A DNA stretch of 64,000 nucleotides from Isoetes taiwanensis (taxonomy: Eukaryota > Streptophyta > Lycopodiopsida > Isoetales > Isoetaceae), in NCBI GenBank assembly GCA_021234155.1, contig JAJEKV010000334.1:62001-126000 (forward strand). Reading direction: 5' to 3'. Below the pieces are notes generated by a model. That model saw only the letters and a list, made by a program, of their open reading frames with translations. It made no database searches and had not been told where the DNA came from. The stretch's first letter is position 1; each line of letters starts with the position of its first letter. Both the position numbers and the translations under genes were made by a program. Shown in pieces: positions 21,101 to 33,100 of the stretch.

Positions 21101-24100
21101 CAAGAAATAGATCAAGCTGCAGCCTGACAAAATGTAGATTTCTTAATGTTGAATTGTTGTCATTGTCAATCACCATCCCGCTAACAGAACCATCTTGCAT
21201 GCTGGAACTACTTTCGGGATGTTCAAAACAAAAGGCCCGATATGCAATTACAGTGCCATCATTTAGTATCGCAGAAAGATAAGGCCGGCTAAATTTTTCA
21301 CCCCATTTTTCCATGCATAATTCAATAGCTTTCATATGGGTGTTAGATTCATTAACTCCATTAGAATTATCAGTGTCGATGGAATTTGAGGATGCCATCT
21401 TCCCTTTGGTTCCTTTGTCAGATAAAATACGTTTTCCATCTGTAAAATCTTCAACCTTATATACACAAGATACACTTGGGAGCTCATAAATTTCCAGAAT
21501 GCCACTTTCCCTGCAGACAATACAGTAAATGTCTCCTTGCTCAAAACCGAATGTTAATCCTCTTTCCAATGGGTCAGGTACCCCCAGTGTGTGCCATGGA
21601 TCGCCACTAGTGGTCCGCAACCATGGTTTGGGACCTTCGTCATGATAGAGAGTAGATGCAGTAACTGATCAGAGGCATCATTAAGTGCTGAAGGGGAGGA
21701 TATTGAGATTGTATATGTTTCAGAATCTGCACGCACACAGTGGCATTAATAGCCTAATTTAAATTTATACAATGCAAGCATAGGCAAAGAACCAAATTCA
21801 AGAACATGCATACGACTTGCACATGATAAACAACTAAGCCAATGCAGTCACATTTTTGTGCAAGACAATCATAGAATGTGGAACAGAGCCACACATGATA
21901 AGCAATCAAATTAGTAAGACAGATATAGACATCTCCAAAGTAGGAAATGATCATAAATACTGTGGCCACCAACGAACTTACCACCAGTTATTAGCTGAAC
22001 ACTCCCATCTTTCATTTGTAATGTGATGTATGGATCTGCAATCGAAGCAGCAACTACAATGTTTTCTGGTTTGTCACCAGAATTTGTCTCTGTGCCCTGG
22101 GAGCCTATCTGCAAATCTTGAGTTTGCAAGGCTCCATCAAGCAGTCGTACACCACGAGCGTACACTTGTGCAATTCGACGTCTGCAAACGTACAATAAAA
22201 GGATAAATAAGAGAAGACTTATAGCTAACCAGAATGAACATAGATTGTCAAAAAGTGCGACCTGCTAAAAAGATTTCCTGCACAAACTGTCGGCCCCTGT
22301 GTATAGTATTCAACAGATTCTGTCACTTCTCCTAATGTTTCACCAGTTTCTAGAACCTGCCGTTTCAATGCAAATTTATATCAATGAAGCTGAAAACTAA
22401 GCATGCCATTTGGTCACTTTCGAATTAGGCATGTGAATAGAGAAGCTTACCATTGTCCTTGTTTCTAAGCTGATAATAAGATATGCATGGTATTCTTCCT
22501 CTTCTAACTTCCTTGTTGCTGTAGACTCCACATTATTAGCACGACCAAGCTTGTAATAGACTGTCCATACGCCTATACACCCAGGAAGCTCAACCTGCAA
22601 TAATTGCACTCTAAAGTTCACATAACTTAAAACCATGAACAAGAGCTAATAAACTGCACCTCTGTTATGAGCTCTGGCCGTATGGAGCGACTAAGCACTG
22701 AGATGCTGCCATTTTTACCATGGCCAGAACATGCAACCTGCATCATCATGCAAACAACGCGATAAGGCATACAACGAATAAACAATAGAAGTGTGCAGTT
22801 CCATAGTCATGTTCCAAAATAATGACCCCCAATCTATATGGACATGTTACAAGTTCCAACTGTTGCAATATAACATACCCCAATACATGAATACATATCA
22901 TTATTATACTCTAGCAAAGATGAAATAAGCATCAGTGACACAACAACCACATGCAGGTAGTTGGTGAAGACCAAACTATTATGACCAACCTCAGCCAATC
23001 CACCCTAGAAAGGTTACAATCTTAATCCTGGCAGACAGCAATAGTTTCCCTTCTCTTCAGTTGTACAGATAGATGCTAGAACTTGGAAACAAAACTCTCA
23101 AACATCTTGCAAATCATTCATACTAGAGAAACTGTTTCATGCACAGAACGATCACACATGCCCATGAAGTTCGTGATTTATCAATAGAAACTTAGGTTAG
23201 TTGTAATAGACAATGACTTGGTGTACAAATGCAAAAGCAATAAAACAATCAAAACATTACCAGTTCATGCATGTTCTCTTTCAAAGAGGTGCTAGAGTCT
23301 GCTGAAACTTGCAAACCATATGCAAAATCTCTCAATGGACCAATATTGACAAATGAATCGCGTACTGAGAAAGAGAAATTTTTTCCCTGGAATTTAAACG
23401 TGAACAAGCATTGGTTAATGGCTGAAATGTTTTTAGGAGACACAGACTATAAGAAAATATGACATGGCGTAACCTACAAAAGAAGTAGTCACATGTGCTG
23501 ACGTGGCATTGATGCCACGTCACATTAGGGTTACATTAAGGTTTCCTACTTCTAACACCCCTTCTGAAACTCTACTGTAACACATGAACCGCATATCAGG
23601 GTTGTAACTTTTGCATGCCCAACAGAAACTTCATCTGTTTAAGCCCTGAGCTTGTAAGTGGTTTGGTTATCCCATCTGCTAGTTGACTTGAAGTTATACA
23701 ATATTCCACATCCAAAGTAGACTGCTGCATTTGTTCCCTGACAGAGCACAGCTCAGTATCATGATGTTATCCTTGAGAAGACCTATGACTCCTGAATTAT
23801 CCAGTGGCCAGTCAAAAGAATCCCAAGTTGAGCAGGAGATAGAAGTTCAAGAGGACTTTTCATGGTGATGTAAACTCTCTTATTGCCAAAAATAATGGTC
23901 ATTCCTTGAAGATCAAATTGGGAAACCGAAAGCAAATTCGCGAGAAGAGTACGAAGATAAGTGACATCTGGAACTTCAATAATAACACCATCATTGGACT
24001 TTAAATGAGTTTCCGCTTTGCAGTAAGATTGACATGAGTTGCCATTGCCAACAGTAACTTGAAGTGATTGATCGATCTGAGAATTAAGCAACCAGGTTTC

Positions 24101-27100
24101 ATCTCCTATAAGGTGCTTAGATGCTCCTGAATCTAGCATAAGAAATGGTGAAGGTGTGCCACTACGAGTTGCAACATTGACATTTGAAGCTTCAAAGATC
24201 AATGGAAGTTCTGGAGCATAACCAAGAAACTGCTCATCATCAGCAGTAGTAACAGCCAAATGATGAATACTTAACTTCAAATATTTTCTCAATATCAGGA
24301 ATGATGGACAAATACAACGGAGTGATATCAGCGTCCTAAGGCAAAGACAGGTCCTCCAAATTAACAGTACTGGCCATATGAGAAAACCAAGGTGACAACA
24401 ATGCTGACGCAGAGAATGCATGATGCGTCGGTGTGGAAGTAGAAGTACCTGTTTTAGTAGATTCTAAACACTGCCACAACCAAAACTGGTAATATTAGAT
24501 CGATCCTTAGTTGGCTTGTCTGGATGTTTGTATCTTTCTGTTTGCTTGAGTTTAGTAGCATCTGCCACAGCTAAATTCACCTGAGCTAAGTGAAGTTGAG
24601 CTTCCTGCACCTTACTAATGACTTCCAATTCTTCTTGAACTGCCTTCTCTGAACATGTTTTGATTGAGCCTCATTCAAAACCAGCCTCAATCTCAAGCTG
24701 ATGGGATGACATGCTGAGCTGACCAATATCATGTCTCACTTTGTGTGCTAAATGAATATTCAAATACCCCTAGATCCAATAATAGAATAAATCCTGGCAC
24801 TAAAAAGAGGCTACAAGAAGACACGATTTGGAACAGCTATATATATATCACACACATGGCTGAGCCCCAGGAAGCTTCCCAGCAAGATGCACTTCTCTAA
24901 CAACTACTTCCTTGAGATCAATGAAGATGGCTTCATCCAGCACCAATCCACATTGTATCAGAAAGGAGGCACATCAAAGCAGCTCATTGAGATGTCTTTG
25001 CAAACCACCATACCCGTTTGAAGATGAGAAAGTTATCATGCCCCTAGACCGCTCAAGCACACAATCTACATAATTGGTCTGACAGCAAATTGACATTTTT
25101 TTCCAGGCATTATCATTAGCCTAGAAGTGAAGAAAGTGATGCAAACATAAAATGCATACCTTTGTTACATCGGTACTTGTATAGGAGGAATTATAAAGTG
25201 AAACATCTTCTGCAGAAAAACCATCTTGAGAGACATCTGATGAAGCCCGCTTCAACCTTTTGCCTGGTGGCAATATGACATCTTCTTCAATGTCATCGTG
25301 CTATAGCAATGCAAAAACAATTTTTAGAACTTTACTAATGCATAAGTAACAGCGTTGCAAAAAATGTTAGTCTTATTTTTGTTCCAAAACTTTTGTGCGT
25401 CATTTACAACTAGGATGGAGAAAATTTAAGTAATAATCAAAAAATAATGCGTTTCCTTTTCACTGTCACAGCAGCCGAAACCAGAGGAATAGTCGGCAAA
25501 ATGCTCCAACCAATGACAGAATGATTTTAAGGATGTAAAACAATAATGATAACCACATCACTGCAAAATAAAGTACGGAAGTATGGAACTGTTTGATTGT
25601 TAAAATACAAAATTGCTCCGTCTCATTAAAACTTCTGTTTGAAAATATTGGAAATTAAATTCATGCAGATTATTTAAATTACTGTCATTGATATCAAATT
25701 GATGCCACATTTTACCTCATCCTTTGTCGTTTTTTGTAGTGTTTCTGCAGTATTTATAGTTACACCAGATGTAAATTGCACCAAAAGACTATCGCCCAGA
25801 CGGCTACCAAGGAAAAAGAAAACGTCGCCAATTGTGCATATACACTTCAACCAGAACCGAAAAACATCAGAACCTCACAAGAACAAAACTTTTATCTACT
25901 TTGTCCCCAAACTAAGAGAGTAAGATAGTACCGAGGAGAGAACAGATGCCCTTGACATTGAAAGTTCAAGCCTCTGAACATTTCTGCCAAATCCAAAAGC
26001 AATAAAACATCAACATTGGATATTGGTCTAAATTTGCGTACATCTTCTGGAACTGAGCAGATATAAGACATTTGAGTTCTGTTATTCAACAATCAAGATA
26101 TGTTGAATAGTTCTCATCGTTTGTTACAACAACCACCATCTAAATTGGCATGGCATACGTCAACAAGTGAGGCAAGGGGATTTTCCTGTGACTGCTGCAA
26201 AGTAATTCATAATACCCCTTCTTGGCTTGCTTTGATGCTGAATGCTCGGCCTCTTCTGGTAAGAGCTTTTATGTGTCATGGCTGCTGATCGTTTTATCTT
26301 CTTAGACAGTGACAAAGTCACCCCTTTGGGGTCAGGATACTTCCTCTTCTGTGATGTCTCCACTATCATCTTATCCTCGTTTGACTCAGATGAAAAGAAA
26401 TTAGTTATTTCTGTTTGCTTCAGGCCCGTTGGATTCTTTTGTTTAAGAATAAACTGCACCATAGAGTATCTCACTTTATTCGGCAGATCAATATCCAAAT
26501 ATCCAGGCCTTACAATGAAACCATCTGCTGAAATATTTAGGAAGTTATCCTTATAAAATTTCTTTTTAGCAGGCAGATCTTTGACGGGATTTACCCATGT
26601 ATTTGAAACATAAAGACACTCCAAGTCATGGCGTATAAGCTGATTAACTTCTTGCCGAGTAAAATTCAGATTATCATCCATTATACTGTATTGAAAAGGT
26701 GGGATGATTCCCATAGAGAAACCCATCTCCTCAAACAATTTAGATGTTGGGGGGTTGCCCATAAAACATGCGCTTTCAGTTTGAACAGAAGCGAGGCCTG
26801 GATTTTTTTATCGAAACAGGGGGAAAAAAACACCATTCTGGAAAGCTTAAGACCTAATTAACCTGTTCAGAGAAACAAAAATCAGACCAATCGGGTGTCT
26901 ACAAGTGGAGTTATGAGCCTTCAAAGTAGGCCAATCCGCTCACCATCCCCGCTCACCTCCTGCCCATCCAGCGTGCACCAGGATTTTTAGTCCATTCTTC
27001 ATGAAGAAGCACGATTCCAGGGCTTCTGGGTGCACGATTCCAGTGCTTCTGTGATTGGAAGCTAGTACCAAAATTGTGGCGGAAGCGAAAAATGACTATT

Positions 27101-30100
27101 CCACATTTTGTGGGTCGGTCTATTTCGCACGCTCACCTTGGTTTGCCAATGTTTTAGACGACTCATATGCCAACCAGGGAAGTCCTTGACCTTCTTGTGA
27201 TTGTCCAAAACTGTTAGAGTATGATGATGACTGTGCATGCTGAGTCATCACTTGTTGCTGACATGGCACTCTATATTAGCCATAGTCACGCCTCATTCTG
27301 TGAAGTTCACTCTCTAGGAGCTAGTAGGTGCTTACGCTTCTGTCCTTGTCTTTCCTCCATCCTTCAGGATTTCCTCAGGCTATCATGGTATCAGAGCCTA
27401 TCTGAAGGGGGAGGTTAGCATGTCGATCACGGTTGATCTTCAAAATTCTCAGTGAGTTTTTTGATTTGGAAGCTAAGCTCTCAAAGGCTTGGTCAGTTTG
27501 ACACAGATTTTATAAGAAATCTTGGTATAGATGTTCTAAGAAATCTGGTGTGGATTGAACCAGTGAAACTCGAGTCAATTTCTTGGCAAGATTTCTTGCA
27601 AGATCAATTGGCTGCAAAGGAGCAAAGCTCTGAATGAGCGTTTGCTGCATTGTGTGGATTTGGTGCGGATCTACACCACAAGGTTGAAGAAGGATCGGTC
27701 GGTTTGCTCGGATCTGGAGCTTGCCGGAGCGGATCTTGTCGGATTTGTGGCATATGGCAAATCGACAGTAATCGGAAAAATATTGCATGCCGGAGTTATT
27801 TTTGGCTGGGTGAATCGAAAAAAAAAAATTTGCATGCCGCAGTTATTTTTGGCTGGGTGAATCCTTTGCGGATTTGGTCGGATAGGGCCACACTTGGAGA
27901 AACGGCACCGAATTTAGAACTTGGAGCCCGATTTGGCTCTGGATTTGGTTGGATCTGGCTTTTGCGGCACACTTCTTGCCGGATCTCAAGTTTGCTGTGC
28001 CGGATCTCAAGTTTGGGCTAGGATCTGGGCTTTATGGGCAGTTGGCTCAAGATTTGCATCTTTTGTTTGGGAGGACTTATAGTTTTTGCTAGCATTTGTG
28101 CAATTATTTGCACGGTTATTGATAATCAAAAGCGCATAGATCAATAGTAGGACTGTATGCTGGGTGGATCTATGGACCCTACGGCAGATGCCATCAGCAT
28201 ATGATTGGGCTTCATTTGAGATCTTAGCGCATGAAAATTATTCTAGCTGGCAAATTTTCATGCATAAGCTTCTTTACTCCTATGGACAGGAACATTTGGA
28301 TATTGTTCTTGGGAAGCATACACGGTTAGATGCAGAAGACAAGCACAAGTTTGATGCAGTAGATGAAATTGCTTTGAGCACTATTCGCTTGGCAATTGAT
28401 AAAGAAATACATCCTTGGGTATTAGATGTGTTCTCTAGTTCTAAGGAACTATGGGATTCCTTTGCAGTTTAAATTTGAAATAGATGCAGTTATGGCAACC
28501 ATGATAGCTGACACAGATGTTCATCAAGAAGATATTCCTGATACATTTCCCCCGATGATTATAAAATTGTGGAAAACCTTGAGAAGCGCAAGCTGCACGG
28601 ATCAAACACGAGCATACTATGTCCAATGAAGATAATGTTCACGATATTAGTCCATCTTCTATGATCCAAACTTCATTCGACATAGCAGATTATGCTGTAA
28701 CAGAGATGCTCTTGGAGTCTTCATCACTATATATTGCTCCTGTACCTGCTCTGCAGGGTGCACTGATTCAGGATATTTGCAATGAGATAGAAGACAAGCA
28801 CATGGTAGTCTCATGTGAATGGAGTGCTGATTTTTCTGAACAAGATATACTTTCTGATCTTATCATGGACACAGCTCCTGATGTACCTCTAGGGTATATA
28901 ATGAGCTGCATGTTTTGAAAATGACCACAAGCTTACATTGCAAAGTGCTTCAGATGCTCTCACTAGTTTATGTCTCCTAGAAGATCATGTACAGCAAGGT
29001 CAAAATAATTCATATATGGAAACAGTTGCACCTACAGACTTAGAACAAGACCAAGATGTTATAGTTGAATCTGAACAAGATGATTTGCATGTGGCTTGTC
29101 TGCATGAGCATAGGGATGAAATATTTGAGCATCAAGCGTATACTGCAGATTTCAAAGATGAGTTGGTTCTTCAACTTCCTTGGATGGATATATATGAGCA
29201 GAATGCTGTTTTTAGTTCCATAATCACCAAGGTTAGTAAACATGAAGTCGATTTTCCACTTTATATTCATCTACATATTCCATTTGCTTGCACACATGAT
29301 GGGAAGGTGGAGGATCATTCTAACTTGGATGACTGTTTGGGGTATATTTCTTACCCTGGTATTGGAGGATTCACCAATAGGCTAAAGGTAAATTACAGAT
29401 GCTTGCATGTGAGAAATCAGGTATTAATTATTCTTGATATATATGACCATACAAGTCACTCTACTGATAGTCTACCAGAGCAGTTTGGGGTGGATCAATC
29501 TGAATCTTCAAACAATAATTCATTGGATTTGTATGATACTGATATGATTGGAAGATTGTCAGATGTGATTTGTGAGTTCTACCATAGCACTGAATCAGAT
29601 TTTTTGAGAAAGGTATATGCACTGCAGAAGATATATATTGTTGATATGGGTTATCAGTCCCATGCTGGATCTTATATCAGTAGTATGAATGTCTACATCA
29701 CAAAGACACGAGAATGGTACAGAGGCAGAAAAATATGGTTTAAAACCAAGTTTCAGTGGCATCCATGGTTACTTATGTGGTTGAGCTTGCTTTATATGCT
29801 GAATTTTAGGACATGTAACATCTCAGGGGGGATGTTAGTCCTAGGATTTATAGTTTTGTTTTTTTTTCAACCATGCACGTCATCAGGGGGATGTTAGAGT
29901 ATGATGATGACTGTGCATGCTGAGTCATCACTTGTTGCTGACATGGCACTCTATATTAGCCATAGTCACGCCTCATTCTGTGAAGTTCACTCTCTAGGAG
30001 CTAGTAGGTGCTTACGCTTCTGTCCTTGTCTTTCCTCCATCCTTCAGGATTTCCTCAGGCTATCAAAAACGATGTAACTTATGTAAATAAGTCACTGTTT

Positions 30101-33100
30101 GAAAGGCAATTTCAACCTTCAGAGGTTTCACATTAAATTCAGCAAGCATTATATCATGGGGCACAGAATGTTTGCTTCTTATCATTCTAGAAAGGAGAGA
30201 AATTTGGAGCCTCTCCAGTTGACCCCGTCATTGGCTCATAGGTCAACTCCCCATATTTGTGCACCATATGAAGCTGCTGGCTTCTCCGTGTCGAACAGGA
30301 AGAGCTTTGTATGAACATCTTGGAAATGGAGTTGGTAGCACTGTTTTTTTAGCTGTACAAGAGAAGCATATCCTTTTGCAATCCTTGCCTGGCCAGCCTC
30401 CCTCAATCTAAAAAGAGAGCCCGCAAACTCAACACCCAAGTAGGTGTATCTAGAAACAATTTCTACAGGTTGTCCATGGAAAGTAAAAGAGTTATTTTTC
30501 CAATTTTTCCAAGAGGTATTAAATACCATCACTTTGATCCTGTAGAAATTTTCTATCTTTGCAAAAGGCTTCTAGGGCAGCCAAATTTTTTTGGAGCCTT
30601 TGAGGAGATGGTGAGATTAGAACCACATCATCCGCATAAATCAAAATTGGAATGCATTCCTGAGCAAGCATCGAGCCTTCTCTGCCTACGGACTGAACAA
30701 AGTTTTCAAGCTCGTCAATGTAAAGGCCAAATAGAGTAGGAGAGAGGGGACACCCTTGTTTAACCCCAATTGTACTGAAAACTTCCTCTGAAAACTGCCC
30801 ATCTATTTTCACTCTACCTATTACATTCTCATATAATGTCAACACTGCCCAGATCAGCTCGTGAGAAAGCCCCAACATTTTGCACCTCTGAAACAACCTG
30901 TTCCGAGGAACAGTATCAAAGGTTTTTCGGAAATCAACAAAACAGCAATAAACTTTACTCTTTCTTGCCTTCGCTTCCTCAATGATTGCCTTTAAAGAAA
31001 AATATGATTTCCTGAAACCAGCTTGTCCCTTGGCTCTAAGGCTGTGATTTTCTGCAAAATCACTAAGGACCATTTCCAACGCGGATCCATACAGTTTTGC
31101 CATCACATGCCCAATCATAATTAGGCGATAATTAGTAGGATTCGTAGAATCACCTGCCTTATGGATAGGCTTTATAACATTATTTGACCAAACCAGCAGG
31201 AAACCAATGCAAATAGCTTCATTAAACAGATCTGCAACCACTGGTGCCAATGTCTTAGCCCCATGTATAATCATTTCCGCTTGTAATTCTTCATCTTTTG
31301 CTTTCCCTGTGTTTAACTTTTGTATAGCCCTTTCAATGAGAGGCTGTAAAAAAGGTAGAAGCTTGAGGCCTCGGATCTAGCTCATCCTGAGAGAACTGTT
31401 GGTTCTTAACATTTAAGAGTGAATTAGAGCAGTCGTATATAGACCAGACATGACTCTACAAAGAACCTCCCACCAAACTGCAGTTTTACAAAAACTACTT
31501 TTGCATGTAACTATTGACGTGGAAGCACAAAGACCTAGGGAAAAGTTTGAAGTATTCTCTTATCAACAGGAGATTGAAACAAGCCAGGCACTAAGACTTG
31601 CGATGGAACAATGCCATTTGCCATTTGGCTGCAGTCGAACAAGAAAAGCACTTTGCTTTCACATGTCCAGTATGCTATGAAAGGTTACTGAGGTCTTTTG
31701 TGAGACTCCATTCATACCACCAAGACCAGGCTTGCAGAACAAAAGAGTGTAGGACTTTATCTTCGACAAATGATCAATATAGGAAAAACCTGCTCAAGCA
31801 ACAGACTAACATGGGCTGCAAACATGAGCATGGTCATACATAAATGTCCTATGCAAAATGGCTGTTCTTCAATGGTGTCAAAAGGATAAAGAAGAAGAAA
31901 CCAGAACCAATATCACATGGCCCTTGTGGCATCTTGAAGGCCTCTAAGAGAGAAAATGGGCAGCTCGGCAGAATCATAAGTAGTCACTTGAACACAAGGA
32001 AACAACAGTTTCTATGCCATTCACTTGATAGAGGACATTTTAATTTTCGACAATTAGGATCTCAGTTTTAATTTTGGTTTTGAAATACATGCTTTTAGGT
32101 GGAATTCTTACTTGCCCCTAGGCACATACAATTACACGTCTCCATTGGTCTCCTATACCAAGTGGTACCCCTGTATATGTCAATGAAATCGTTCTTTCTA
32201 ATTCTGTGTGTCCTTCACCTTTGATGCTTACCATTATTAATAACATAAATATAAGGTGACCTTCAGATCATACACAAAATCAAGTGCATCCTATCTGACC
32301 AGCCTAACTTTAATCTAGAGAAGAACTTACCTCCCATCAAATATGAGTGTAAGTAAAAGCAAGGTTCCTGTCTTTGTAGAGATTATGGCAACATCAAATG
32401 ATATCCACGTGATGTGTGCTGCATCAAGCTCTGTATCAAACTTTGCTCTCGGCATTTCTGGACTGCACATGCAAGTTAATACATCTTATTATGAAAAATT
32501 GTCAAGCATTAATTACAAATGTCAAACAACCCCCTCCAGTTGCTTTGATTTATCCTGAAAAAGAAGGCTAATTGCAATTGCTCTAACCAACAAATGGCAT
32601 GGCTTAGTGGACAGAACGATTAACTTTTTGAATATAAGAGAAAAAAGCAAAGATCAATTGATGTTTTTCAAGAGTAGGAGAGCCCATGAGACCTCAAAGC
32701 CCTCCAATAATTATGTTCAAATCTAAGATCATTTGATCCAACATTGTTACACCTATGAGAGCAAACGTTTTACACTTAAATTCACTATACAATGCACTAG
32801 TTCTGCTACCGTGTCAGGGAAATGGAGAAACTACCTGAAACAAACTAAGCCTCATTATGAAGCAAGCATGTTATCCCAGCAATGTAAATTAATCAGGAAA
32901 TAGTCTAATACAAGGTAGTGCAGGCGAAAAGATTTATACAACTGCTCATTCCACAATGGTCCCTATTATACAAACATAAATTCCACACCTGCCCTCTGGT
33001 GCCACTGCAAATTCATTAAGCCCCAATGAGCACGAAGACGACTGCACATATTAAACGGAAAACAATCAATATTTAGATGAATTCACCGATTGGTATGAAA

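Larger units (their letters stand above)
27212..30065 (+). mobile_element. Young non-autonomous LTR retrotransposon
   Basis: Two identical 174-bp LTRs (27212-27385, 29892-30065) start TGTTAG and end CTATCA. Target duplication AAAAC is at 27207-27211 and 30066-30070. The primer site TGGTATCAGAGC (initiator tRNA-Met type) immediately follows the left LTR, and the polypurine tract CAGGGGGA precedes the right one. The 2.5-kb interior has copia-like gag sequence and an unknown ORF but no protease, integrase or RT. It must have been moved by another element's enzymes. It lies in CPSF160 intron 8, antisense to the gene. Confidence 0.95.
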
